A stretch of DNA of 32,994 nt from Methylobacterium sp. 2A (GTDB taxonomy: Bacteria; Pseudomonadota; Alphaproteobacteria; Rhizobiales; Beijerinckiaceae): contig NZ_VUOK01000027.1 in NCBI RefSeq assembly GCF_009806555.1, forward strand, positions 1-32,994. The letters run 5' to 3'. The position numbers and the translations under genes are program-made. This document shows positions 24,538 through 32,994 of the stretch, one piece after another. Numbering within the stretch: the stretch's first letter is position 1; every line of letters begins with the position of its first letter. The notes below the pieces were generated by a model. That model was given only the letters and a program-made list of their open reading frames with translations, made no database searches and had not been told where the DNA came from.

Positions 24538-24795
24538 GCCACTCTCAACACATACACGAAGACTGACCGTAAGCCTCGCACAGGGCCGACGCGCGTTCAC
24601 TAACATGCGGCAGATCTGCCGCGCCGTAAGCAAAGGTGCTCCCGGTCGGCAGGGAGTCTCAATTCAAGATCCCTTGCGCGCACCGGATAGAGAGGCATCC
24701 GGACAGTGGTTTAACCTGTCGACAGCGCGCACGCCCCGGAACAACGCATCTCCACAACCGTAATCGTCGCGGTGCGGAAACCCGCGGAGGCCGTC

Positions 24796-24954
24796 ATGAT
24801 GTCGCTGGGCGTATTCTGCGTCGTCGCCGGCACCAGCATGGCGGCCGGGTCCCTGTGGTCCCCGCGCTACCGTGCCATCCTCGAGGTAATGGGCGGGAGC
24901 CTGTTCCTGGCCGGCCTCGGCTTCGCGGGCGCGACCTTCGCGCTGGCCTCCTGA
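24796..24954 (+). CDS. Small two-span membrane protein (52 aa)
   Basis: It begins MMSLGVFCVVAGTSMAAGSL and continues with WSPRYRAILEVMGG, then a second hydrophobic stretch to the end (LFLAGLGFAGATFALAS), giving two membrane spans with a short charged loop. GCGGAGG lies about six bases before the ATG at 24796, a good ribosome-binding site. An in-frame GTG at 24772 is less likely. The function is unknown. Confidence 0.55.
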   Translation: MMSLGVFCVVAGTSMAAGSLWSPRYRAILEVMGGSLFLAGLGFAGATFALAS

Positions 24955-25081
24955 TCCGCGCCGATTCGTGCGTTTCGGCCACCCGGCCCGGATGGGTTCC
25001 ACCTGGGGCCGCACGCCCGGCAATGGTCCCGATCTTTGCAATGAACCCGGCAATACGTCGGTCGCCCGGGAATCTGTGCCA

Positions 25082-25309
25082 ATGTCGGACGAATTCATCC
25101 CGTTCTGGAGGTTGCTCGTCTCCGCGGAAGAGCAGCTTCAATGGGGCCTTGAGCCGGAGACGATGGAAGTCACGGCCCGCGCATTGGCCTGCCGGCACCC
25201 GGGCAGCGCCCTCGCCGAACGCCTGATGGCGCGCGCCGCCTCTGTCCGCGCAATGGGCACGCGCATGCCGAGCCACGGCGCGCGAACGGCCGCCGCTCCC
25301 GCAGCGTGA
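25082..25309 (+). CDS. Small unrecognised protein (75 aa)
   Basis: From the ATG at 25082 the frame reads MSDEFIPFWRLLVSAEEQLQ and then GLEPETMEVTARALACRHPG, a likely helical protein with an Ala- and Arg-rich tail. No known domain is recognised. The upstream in-frame sequence to 24968 looks non-coding. Confidence 0.45.
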   Translation: MSDEFIPFWRLLVSAEEQLQWGLEPETMEVTARALACRHPGSALAERLMARAASVRAMGTRMPSHGARTAAAPAA

Positions 25310-25460
25310 CCAGAGGCGATCGGGCGCGGCTCTAAGCCTTTGTTTCAACGCGCTCTCTTGCGCCGAACCGGTTTCCACTTCGGCGGAGAGCGCTCTGAGC
25401 CCATCTTGTGATGGACGTCCTTGCGCCGACCAGCCGCTTCGACGGCGGGCGCTCCGATCG

Positions 25461-25748
25461 TCAGGCGACCCGGTGACGATCGGCGGAGGTCTGCGGAGCC
25501 GGAGCGGCGGGCTTGGCCTGCTCGGCGAGCGTCCGAAGCGCCGCCACCATCGCGTCGGTCTGCCTGTCGCGGATCGGCGTCTCCCACCCGTCGCGGCTTC
25601 CGCGCCAGGCCACCAGGAAGCTGGCCAGGAGGGCCGTGGCGCTCGCGATGAACGGGGCGGTGATCAGCGCGGCGAGCGGGCTGATCGGACCCAGGAGAGC
25701 GGCCGTCGCCACGCCGCCACCCAGCGCTGCCGCGACTACGAAGAGCAT
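25461..25748 (-). CDS. Unrecognised small membrane protein (95 aa)
   Basis: The start MLFVVAAALGGGVATAALLG and the following SPLAALITAPFIASATALLA form two hydrophobic spans. A soluble C-terminal half follows (RDRQTDAMVAALRTLAEQAK and AAPAPQTSADRHRVA) with a likely helix. An in-frame ATG at 25796 is possible but adds an unlikely polar leader. The function is unknown. Confidence 0.5.
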   Translation of the reverse strand: MLFVVAAALGGGVATAALLGPISPLAALITAPFIASATALLASFLVAWRGSRDGWETPIRDRQTDAMVAALRTLAEQAKPAAPAPQTSADRHRVA

Positions 25749-25809
25749 CGGAATCTCGCCCGATAGGGGGAGCGGACCCCAGCGGTCGGCCCTCATCCGG
25801 AACTTATGA

Positions 25810-26106
25810 TCAAAGCGTTAAGAACCTGTTAACGGAAACGTTTCCTCCGTTTATAACCGTTAGGAATTCGGATGAAGGCCAAGCTTCGATCCGATATTTC
25901 GGCGGCTTGACCGCAATCCGAAGGTTCCAGAGCGGGCGGTTGCGCCTGCGGGTCGGCGACGGCAGCATCGCCCGCGAGTCCCGCCCGTGCGGGCGGACCA
26001 CCGTCACCGTCGCGGCGCCCGGCACAACCGAGCCGCGCATGCCACGGTCCGACTCCCACGCGTTCAGACCCGCCACGGTGCGCTGAACCCAGCCCGGTTT
26101 CGCCAT
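25810..26106 (-). CDS. Possible 98-aa protein of unknown function
   Basis: The frame reads MAKPGWVQRTVAGLNAWESD and ends VINGGNVSVNRFLTL. It is basic and without clear motifs. The C-terminal third is encoded by AT-rich DNA (25810-25900), which looks partly intergenic, so the frame may be fortuitous. Confidence 0.3.
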   Translation of the reverse strand: MAKPGWVQRTVAGLNAWESDRGMRGSVVPGAATVTVVRPHGRDSRAMLPSPTRRRNRPLWNLRIAVKPPKYRIEAWPSSEFLTVINGGNVSVNRFLTL

Positions 26107-26190
26107 ACGCCCGACCTACTGGGCTGACAGGGTTGCAATTGATCTACAATTGGCTAAGCTCATCCGCAGATACTACTGAGGAGGGCGGCC

Positions 26191-26367
26191 ATGAAACCAG
26201 TCTATCCCCAGGGCGATGACCGCGCAGATGCCCCGCTTCCGTCAGCGCCGGCCCTTCATCCGCTGCACGAGGATCTGCTTCAGCAGGAACAGATGCGGCG
26301 CCTCCACAACACGCGTGCCCGCCAGCGTGCCGCCCGGCATCACCGGGCTGGCCGATCCCTGATCTGA
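26191..26367 (+). CDS. Small basic protein (58 aa) with a strong ribosome-binding site
   Basis: ATG at 26191 is preceded by GAGGAGGG at good spacing. The product starts MKPVYPQGDDRADAPLPSAP, has LHEDLLQQEQMRRLHNTRAR, and ends rich in Arg and His (RAGRSLI). It is predicted to be helical and basic in the second half. The next small frame begins 5 bases later. No homology is recognised. Confidence 0.5.
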   Translation: MKPVYPQGDDRADAPLPSAPALHPLHEDLLQQEQMRRLHNTRARQRAARHHRAGRSLI

Positions 26368-26372
26368 ACACC

Positions 26373-26510
26373 GTGCTCGACACCCTCCTCCTCATCTGCG
26401 CCGCGATCGCCATCCTCGGAACGGCGGTCCGGATCGTCATCGCCGCTTCCGTGCCGGCGATCCGTCCCCGTCGGATCGAACGGGATGAGCCCGTCGAGAC
26501 GGAAGGCTGA
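26373..26510 (+). CDS. Possible 45-aa single-span membrane peptide
   Basis: From GTG at 26373: VLDTLLLICAAIAILGTAVR, then IVIAASVPAIRPRRIERDEP, ending VETEG. One membrane span is followed by a charged tail. It lacks its own strong ribosome-binding site and starts 5 bases after the previous stop, which fits translational coupling. The call is tentative. Confidence 0.35.
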   Translation: MLDTLLLICAAIAILGTAVRIVIAASVPAIRPRRIERDEPVETEG

Positions 26511-26680
26511 GGAGTCAGGCACCGGGCCGGAAGCCCGGGACATGCGGGGCGCCCGGGCTGCCCACCGCCTCGGCGGTGATTCGGATCGACGCCGGCCCGT
26601 GGCCCCCCTATACGCGCCCGGCGGGCGGCGCAGCGATCGGCGCGTGATCGGAGCCTCTGGCGTCCGCTGAGGGATTCGGC

Positions 26681-27967
<1,287 letters not shown>

Positions 27968-28115
27968 CGCGCCGGGACCGCACGGCCGCCATTCCAGCGC
28001 CAGACCCATCGAAGGGGCGGCACCTGAAAACCTGCGCGGCCGGAGAGGCCGCGACGGACACCTCAAGATCGAGCGGCCCTGTCGATTCCCGGCCTGCATC
28101 GATGCCGAAAGCGAT

Positions 28116-28856
28116 TCACAGATACCCGATTGTCTGCGGATCCGCCCGTCTGCTTTCTTGAACGCGCCAGAGCGACATGGCCTTCGCCCATGATGGCGTG
28201 TCTTCCACGCCGTCCAGGCTATCCTTGCTCGCGGAATATTCGCCCCAGGCTTTGACGAACAGATCGACGACAGGATTGTTCGTCTTGACATTGGCCGGCA
28301 TGCGGTGGGGATGCGTTTCGCGCATCGCGTTCTCGTAGCCCCATTGCGCTCTGGCTCGCGCCGTTACCCAGGACAGGGACACCTTCTCCTCGGTGGACGC
28401 GCCATCCAGGACACCGATCGAGGCCTTGAACGCGGCGGCCGGATCCTTGCCCTTCGGATCGGCGGCGGCCGTTGCCGCCTTGAGCAGATCCTCGACGGGC
28501 AGGCTTGCCGCCTTGATCTCGGCCTCCGAGAACAGGCCGCCCTGATTGCTCTTGATCGCATAGAGCGTTCGTCTGTCCAGCTTACCGATCTTGATGGCTT
28601 CCCGCCATTCCTTCTCGGTCGTATGGCGATCTGCCGCCTTGTTGAGACGGATGTAAGCTTCGTCCAGGAACGCTCTTGCCCGCAGGGCGACCTTGGAGAA
28701 GGATTCTCTCGGGTTGAGCTTGCCGTTGGCTACGTCCTGTCCACGACTCTTATTCGCCTCGGACAGGCTGGGCGCCGATATGCCGTTTGACAGCCTCGTC
28801 GGATCGGATTTTCTATCATAGTTGCGAAATATATACGCACTGAACGCCGAAAACAT
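28116..28856 (-). CDS. Unrecognised 246-aa protein
   Basis: The product starts MFSAFSAYIFRNYDRKSDPT and is largely helical and charged. Segments include SKVALRARAFLDEAYIRLNK, TTEKEWREAIKIGKLDRRTL, FSEAEIKAASLPVEDLLKAA and SWAKAMSLWRVQESRRAD. GGTGA is placed before the ATG. No signal peptide or membrane span is apparent. DNA around the start and upstream (28800-28960) is AT-richer than the neighbours, and the Lys content is high for this window, so transfer from elsewhere is possible. No family was recognised. Confidence 0.7.
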   Translation of the reverse strand: MFSAFSAYIFRNYDRKSDPTRLSNGISAPSLSEANKSRGQDVANGKLNPRESFSKVALRARAFLDEAYIRLNKAADRHTTEKEWREAIKIGKLDRRTLYAIKSNQGGLFSEAEIKAASLPVEDLLKAATAAADPKGKDPAAAFKASIGVLDGASTEEKVSLSWVTARARAQWGYENAMRETHPHRMPANVKTNNPVVDLFVKAWGEYSASKDSLDGVEDTPSWAKAMSLWRVQESRRADPQTIGYL

Positions 28857-28998
28857 CGTACAGTCACCTTCGCAGGAGGTCGCGCAACTCAGTGCATCCT
28901 AGTTTATCCGACCTCAGATTGATAGGAACGTACAAGTTGCGTACACGACATCGACGCCGCGGGTAGTGTGCGTGTTCGAGCAGAGGACGAGGCGCGCC

Positions 28999-29589
28999 AT
29001 GCCGCCGACAGGCGACGAACCCGGCACGGTTGCAGACCGGCACGCGCGCTACCCGGACGCGCGGATTCGCGCGATCCTGAACGACACGCGCACGATCGCG
29101 CTGGTGGGGGCCTCGGCCAACCCCGCCCGCCCGAGCTGGATCGTGCTGAAATACCTGCTCGATCGGGGCTACGCGGTGACCCCGGTCAATCCCGGCCTCG
29201 CCGGCCAGGACCTGCTCGGCCGCCGGGTCGCGGCAACGCTCGCCGAGGTGCAGGCCTGCCTGGGCGACCAGCCGATCGACATGGTCGAGATCTTCCGCAA
29301 TTCGGCCGCCGCCGGACCGCTGGTCGACGAGGCGCTGGCCCTCTCGCCCCTGCCCAAGGTCATCTGGATGCAGCTCGGCGTGCGCGACGACGCGGCCGCC
29401 GCCCGGGCCGAGGCGCGGGGCCTCACGGTGATCATGAACCGCTGCCCCAAGATCGAGTACGGGCGGCTCTCGGGCGAGATCGGCTGGACGGGGGTAAATT
29501 CCCGCATCCTCAGCGCACGGAAGCCCGTGCTGGCCGCCAAGGGTGTCCAGAAGCTCACAATCGCCGAGCGGGGCCGGCGCGGCGACTGA
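28999..29589 (+). CDS. CoA-binding domain protein (YccU-like)
   Basis: A 196-aa protein with a Rossmann-type CoA-binding domain: IRAILNDTRTIALVGASANP, then PSWIVLKYLLDRGYAVTPVNPG, IDMVEIFRNSAAAGPLVDEAL, VIWMQLGVRDDAAAARA and NRCPKIEYGRL. Small stand-alone members resemble the CoA-binding part of succinyl-CoA synthetase and E. coli YccU; their role is not settled. ATG 28999 (MPPTGDEPG) is used, as the preceding in-frame codons carry no family homology. It is divergent from the 246-aa unknown gene. Confidence 0.9.
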   Translation: MPPTGDEPGTVADRHARYPDARIRAILNDTRTIALVGASANPARPSWIVLKYLLDRGYAVTPVNPGLAGQDLLGRRVAATLAEVQACLGDQPIDMVEIFRNSAAAGPLVDEALALSPLPKVIWMQLGVRDDAAAARAEARGLTVIMNRCPKIEYGRLSGEIGWTGVNSRILSARKPVLAAKGVQKLTIAERGRRGD

Positions 29590-29660
29590 TGCGGTATTCT
29601 GATACCGCAAACACTAAGTCATTCTGAAGTCTTCGTTTTCCAGAAAAATTCATTTCGCTG

Positions 29661-29689
29661 TTGACCCTGCAACCGGGTCCGGCTATGCA
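29661..29689 (+). promoter_or_regulatory. Promoter of the rplM-rpsI operon
   Basis: TTGACC (29661-29666) and TATGCA (29684-29689) have exactly 17 bases between them, both close to the sigma-70 consensus, in an AT-richer patch. Predicted transcription starts at about 29696, just in front of a terminator-like hairpin. Confidence 0.65.
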
Positions 29690-29698
29690 CCCGGCACC

Positions 29699-29733
29699 GC
29701 CGCCGCGTGTCCCCCACGCGGCGGCTCCTTTTT
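29699..29733 (+). terminator. Terminator-like hairpin in the rplM leader (attenuator candidate)
   Basis: An 11-bp perfect stem GCCGCCGCGTG/CACGCGGCGGC with loop TCCCC is followed by TCCTTTTT. It could terminate the upstream CoA-binding gene (110 bases away), but it lies downstream of the rplM promoter, so transcripts for rplM must read through it. Confidence 0.7.
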
Positions 29734-29800
29734 CGGCACCCCGATGCCTGACGGTCCCGCCAGTCGGGGCCGGATCCGTCGGAACCCCTGGGATTTGGCT

Positions 29801-30262
29801 ATGAAGACCACCTCGCTGAAGCCCGCCGAGGTCGACAAGAAGTGGATCGTGATCGACGCGGAGGGCCTCGTCGTCGGCCGTCTCGCTTCGATCGTGGCGA
29901 TGCGCCTGCGCGGCAAGCACAAGGCCGCCTACACGCCCCACGTCGATTGCGGCGACAACGTCATCGTCATCAACGCCGAGAAGGTGAAGTTCACCGGGCG
30001 TAAGTACAATCAGAAGAGCTACTTCTACCACACGGGCTATCCGGGCGGCATCAAGGAGCGCACGGCCAAGTTCATCCTCGAGGGCCGGTTCCCCGAGCGC
30101 GTGGTCGAGAAGGCCGTCGAGCGCATGCTGCCCCGCGGCCCGCTCTTCCGTCAGATCCTCGGCAATCTCCGCGTCTACAAGGGCGCCGAGCACCCGCACG
30201 AGGCCCAGCAGCCGCAGGCGCTCGACGTCGGCGCCCTCAACCGCAAGAACGTGAGCGCTTGA
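29801..30262 (+). CDS. rplM: 50S ribosomal protein L13
   Basis: A 153-aa protein: [20 protein letters not shown], then [54 protein letters not shown] and [21 protein letters not shown], all L13 landmarks. ATG 29801 is preferred to an in-frame codon at 29744. rpsI follows after 2 bases, in the standard order. L13 is an early-assembly protein of the large subunit. Confidence 0.97.
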   Translation: MKTTSLKPAEVDKKWIVIDAEGLVVGRLASIVAMRLRGKHKAAYTPHVDCGDNVIVINAEKVKFTGRKYNQKSYFYHTGYPGGIKERTAKFILEGRFPERVVEKAVERMLPRGPLFRQILGNLRVYKGAEHPHEAQQPQALDVGALNRKNVSA

Positions 30263-30264
30263 TC

Positions 30265-30750
30265 ATGGCGACCCTGCAGTCCCTCGCCGACCTCAACCGG
30301 GCGAATACCGGCGCGGTCGATCCCGCCAACGAGGCCCCCGTCCACGTCCAGAAGCTGGACGCCCAGGGGCGTGCCTACGCCACCGGCAAGCGCAAGGACG
30401 CGGTCGCCCGCGTCTGGATCAAGCCCGGCAAGGGCACGGTCACGATCAACAAGCGCCCGGTGGAGACCTACTTCGCCCGTCCGGTGCTGCGCATGATCCT
30501 GCGCCAGCCGCTGGAGATCGCCAACCGCGTCGACCAGTACGACATCACCGTCACGGTGGCGGGCGGCGGCCTCTCGGGTCAGGCCGGCGCCGTGCGCCAC
30601 GGCCTGTCGAAGGCCCTGACCTACTACGAGCCGGAGCTGCGCGCGCCGCTGAAGCGCGAGGGCTTCCTCACCCGCGATGCCCGCGTGGTCGAGCGTAAGA
30701 AGTACGGCCGCAAGAAGGCCCGCCGCAGCTTCCAGTTCTCCAAGCGTTAA
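30265..30750 (+). CDS. rpsI: 30S ribosomal protein S9
   Basis: A 161-aa protein with the S9 core ([60 protein letters not shown]) and the invariant end FQFSKR, whose basic tail reaches the P-site tRNA. An N-terminal extension of about 35 residues is usual in alphaproteobacteria. ATG 30265 follows rplM by 2 bases. Confidence 0.97.
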   Translation: MATLQSLADLNRANTGAVDPANEAPVHVQKLDAQGRAYATGKRKDAVARVWIKPGKGTVTINKRPVETYFARPVLRMILRQPLEIANRVDQYDITVTVAGGGLSGQAGAVRHGLSKALTYYEPELRAPLKREGFLTRDARVVERKKYGRKKARRSFQFSKR

Positions 30751-30778
30751 GACACCCGGTCACACAGGTGTCACGGAG

Positions 30779-30806
30779 AGGGCGGCTCCTGCGGGGGCCG
30801 CCCTTT
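30779..30806 (+). terminator. Intrinsic terminator after rpsI
   Basis: The AGGGCGGC/GCCGCCCT stem with a 10-base loop ends in TTT, 29 bases after the rpsI stop. The T-run is short, but the position and stem strength support termination of rplM-rpsI. Confidence 0.65.
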
Positions 30807-31019
30807 CGCGTTTCTGGGGCATCATCCCGAACGGTGGCCACCGGCTTTCGAACGGAGATGATGCAAAGACACGGCTTGAGAATATCGCAGCGGTTTCGGC
30901 CGCCTGGACGATGCCCTCGAGCCTGCTGCTGCCGTTGACACGATGGTGCAGCGCGATCACCTGGACAGCCATGCCCGACTCGGGCGGCGCATGGGACTCT
31001 TTCAAGAGCGAGACGGACG

Positions 31020-31970
31020 ATGGCTGGCGACGGCGCGAGAAAGCCCACCGTGTTCATCGACGGCGAGGCCGGCACGACCGGTCTCGGCATCCGCGAGCGC
31101 CTGGAGCGCGACGGGCGGGTCGCCCTGCGCAGCATCGCGCCCGAGCACCGGAAGGATCCGGAAGCCAAGCGCGCCCTGCTGGCCGAAGTGGATCTGGTCG
31201 TGCTGTGCTTACCCGACGCGGCCGCGAAGGAGACGGTGGCGCTCGCCGACAGCCTGCCCGGCGGCGGTCCGCGCATCCTCGACGCCAGCACGGCCCATCG
31301 GGTCGCCGAGGGCTGGACCTACGGCTTCCCGGAGATGACCCGGGAGCAGGGTGCGGCGATCGCCAGCGCCCGGCGGGTGGCCAATCCCGGCTGCTATCCG
31401 ACCGGCGGCATCGCGCTCCTGCGACCCCTGGTCGAGGGCGGGCTGATCCCGGCCGATCACCCGATCAGCGTCAACGCGGTCAGCGGCTACAGCGGCGGCG
31501 GCAAGAGCATGATCGAGGCCTACGAGCAGGGCGCGGCGCCCCCGTTCCAGCTCTACGGCCTCGGCTTCACCCACAAGCACGTGCCGGAGCTGCAGCTTTA
31601 CAGCGGGCTCGCCCGGCGGCCGATCTTCGTGCCGTCCGTGGGCAATTTCCGGCAGGGCATGCTGGTGAGCGTGCCGCTCCACCTCGACGCGCTGCCGGGC
31701 AAGCCCTCGGCCGCAGACCTGGAGGCTGCGCTGCGCGACTGGTACGCCGACCGGCCGCTGGTGCAGGTCGTGCCCGGCGCCGCCACGGGCGCCCATCGCG
31801 AAAAGATCGAGCCGGAGGATCTCAACGACACCGACCGGCTGGAGCTGCGCGTATTCGGCTCGGCCGAGCACGGGCAGGCGGTGCTGGTGGCCCGCCTCGA
31901 TAATCTCGGCAAGGGTGCCTCCGGGGCGGCGGTACAGAATCTCGGGCTGATGCTCGGCCTCGACGGCTGA
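31020..31970 (+). CDS. argC: N-acetyl-gamma-glutamyl-phosphate reductase (short, type 2)
   Basis: A 316-aa NADPH-dependent reductase of arginine synthesis. The start region [20 protein letters not shown] is typical of the shorter ArgC class, and the catalytic Cys125 is in [27 protein letters not shown] and [10 protein letters not shown] are also conserved. It follows rplM-rpsI, a conserved order in this bacterial group. The 213 bases before it contain no recognised gene. Confidence 0.95.
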   Translation: MAGDGARKPTVFIDGEAGTTGLGIRERLERDGRVALRSIAPEHRKDPEAKRALLAEVDLVVLCLPDAAAKETVALADSLPGGGPRILDASTAHRVAEGWTYGFPEMTREQGAAIASARRVANPGCYPTGGIALLRPLVEGGLIPADHPISVNAVSGYSGGGKSMIEAYEQGAAPPFQLYGLGFTHKHVPELQLYSGLARRPIFVPSVGNFRQGMLVSVPLHLDALPGKPSAADLEAALRDWYADRPLVQVVPGAATGAHREKIEPEDLNDTDRLELRVFGSAEHGQAVLVARLDNLGKGASGAAVQNLGLMLGLDG

Positions 31971-31987
31971 GAGTCTGTTCGACCCGC

Positions 31988-32085
31988 GATCCCGGGTTTC
32001 CAAAGGGCTTCAACCCTCTGGCGGGTTCTCAGGGCAGAGCCCTGAGACCTTGACCAAAGCTCTGCCCTGGACCCGCGAAAGGCCC
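31988..32085 (+). repeat. Dispersed hairpin repeat unit after argC
   Basis: It aligns along its length with 15701-15798: GGGTTTCCAAAGGGC, GGCGGG, a CTCAGGGC-GCCCTGAG hairpin, a CTCTGCCC segment and CCCGCGAAAGG. It begins 18 bases after the argC stop, again at a gene end. Confidence 0.75.
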
Positions 32086-32264
32086 CGGGCGTGTTTACCG
32101 CGTGCCGGTGATCCGATAGGGCGGGTGCTCGACGATGGCGCGCGGTAAATTTGCCCTCACGCGCCTGCGCCCGATCCGCCTTGAGACACGCACGCCGCGT
32201 CGGTCGGTCAGGATCCAGGAGCGGGTCGGGAAGGCCGAGGGAGCGGCTTGGTGAGATTGATCGC

Positions 32265-32994
32265 GTGACGCGGCTGACAGCTTTGTACCCCCGCGGGCCG
32301 GTCTCACGCTGGGTGCGGGCGCGCGGCACCCCGCTGCTGCGCCGCCTCGCCGGCCCCGCTCTGCCGCCGGCCCACGACTTCGCCAGCGCCGAGGCGCAGA
32401 TCGCCGCGCTCAAGCCTCACGTCGACGCCGCCTTCTACGCCACATGGTACGGCATCACCGCCGATCCCGTGCGCGACTTCCTCGTCCACGGCTGGCGCGA
32501 GGGCCGCGACCCGCGGCCCGACTTCTCCTGCGCCGCCTACCTCGCCGCGCACCCCCATCTCGCCCGCGCCGGCATCAACCCGTTCCTGCACGCCCTCGTG
32601 CGCCGCGCCGGCAGCCTCGCCGCGGCCGGCACGGCGACCCTGCCCCGGCCCGACACCGAGGAAGCCCTGCGCCTCGCCCGGCGGCTGGTCGACGGGCCGT
32701 TCTACCTCGCCGCCAACCCCGACCTGCAGGCCGCCGGCGTCGACCCGGCCGCGCACTACATGGCCTCGGGCTGGCGCGAGGGCCGCGAGCCCGCACCCCG
32801 ATTCGACACCCTGGCCTACTGCCTCACCCGCACCATCACCTACGCCACCCAGAACCCGCTGGTGCACTACGTCCTCAACGGCGGACCCGCGCACCCGGAC
32901 CGGGCGGCGGGCCTCGCGCTGCGGGTCGAGACGCTGGCGCCCTACTTCGACGCCGCCCACTACCGGGCCGGCCTGGAGGCGGCCGGGGGCGGGC
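32265..32994 (+). CDS. N-terminal part of a repeat-containing protein, likely polysaccharide glycosyltransferase (truncated by window end)
   Basis: The frame is open from GTG 32265 to the last base (243 codons seen). After a basic lead (VTRLTALYPRGPVSRWVRAR), a repeated module appears: FYATWYGITADPVRDFLVHG with WREGRDPRPDFSCAAYLAAH; then FYLAANPDLQAAGVDPAAHY with MASGWREGREPAPRFDTLAY; and a third starting YFDAAHYRAGLEAAGG. These FY..NPD..G.DP..HY...GWREGR.P units are found at the N-terminus of large glycosyltransferases and related surface-polysaccharide proteins. The start is uncertain (TTG 32283 is possible), and the catalytic part is outside the window. Confidence 0.65.
   Translation, partial: MTRLTALYPRGPVSRWVRARGTPLLRRLAGPALPPAHDFASAEAQIAALKPHVDAAFYATWYGITADPVRDFLVHGWREGRDPRPDFSCAAYLAAHPHLARAGINPFLHALVRRAGSLAAAGTATLPRPDTEEALRLARRLVDGPFYLAANPDLQAAGVDPAAHYMASGWREGREPAPRFDTLAYCLTRTITYATQNPLVHYVLNGGPAHPDRAAGLALRVETLAPYFDAAHYRAGLEAAGGG

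Noticed and set aside
30807..31019. Small antisense gene between rpsI and argC (81 codons)
   Set aside because: No convincing start or homology was seen, and the frame overlaps the rpsI terminator.

Overview
The window looks like chromosomal DNA of a GC-rich alphaproteobacterium, most likely Methylobacterium or a close relative in the Hyphomicrobiales. The basis is very high GC coding DNA, an Omp25/31-type porin with the typical AADLPRR mature start, rplM-rpsI-argC synteny, a short (type 2) ArgC, and dispersed multi-hairpin intergenic repeats. The genus is inferred, not proven.

Layout. 1-77 is the 5' end of tuf (minus strand). 386-1249 is an outer-membrane beta-barrel protein. 1465-8342 (minus) is a tightly coupled C-P lyase operon in transcription order phnG-H-I-J-[GNAT acetyltransferase]-K-L-M-N. 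The divergent phnF repressor is at 8422-9165 and a probable operator lies between them. A multi-hairpin repeat separates phnF from a second minus-strand phosphonate block, transcribed as DUF1045/2H-phosphoesterase-like gene, hexapeptide acyltransferase, phnC, phnD, phnE, phnE, with a GT21-like glycosyltransferase upstream. Together these genes cover phosphonate uptake (PhnCDE), the core lyase complex (PhnGHIJ with PhnK), triphosphate attachment and processing (PhnI/L/M), PRPP recovery (PhnN) and repression (PhnF). phnP is not seen in the window, and the DUF1045 protein is the natural candidate for that step.

15575-16176 is a large nested palindromic repeat. 16177-20047 holds OsmC, AhpD-like, PhzF-like and Nudix genes and an orphan sulfonate-type binding protein. 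glgX (20329-22587) is followed by tRNA-Ser(GGA). 22816-26510 is a low-density stretch of small, unrecognised proteins. It is followed by a nucleotide-sugar dehydrogenase, an unrecognised 246-aa protein, a CoA-binding protein, rplM-rpsI, argC, another copy of the repeat, and the 5' part of a repeat-containing protein that runs off the window.

Most notable observation: the N-terminal coding region of phnJ carries a roughly 190-bp palindromic intergenic-type repeat that is in frame and open. It adds about 74 residues ahead of the normal PhnJ start, and no ATG, GTG or TTG lies downstream of it that would give an intact PhnJ. Other leads are shared Pho-box-like sites before both phn operons, the 2H-type DUF1045 protein in a cluster without phnP, and an rplM promoter firing directly into a terminator-like hairpin.
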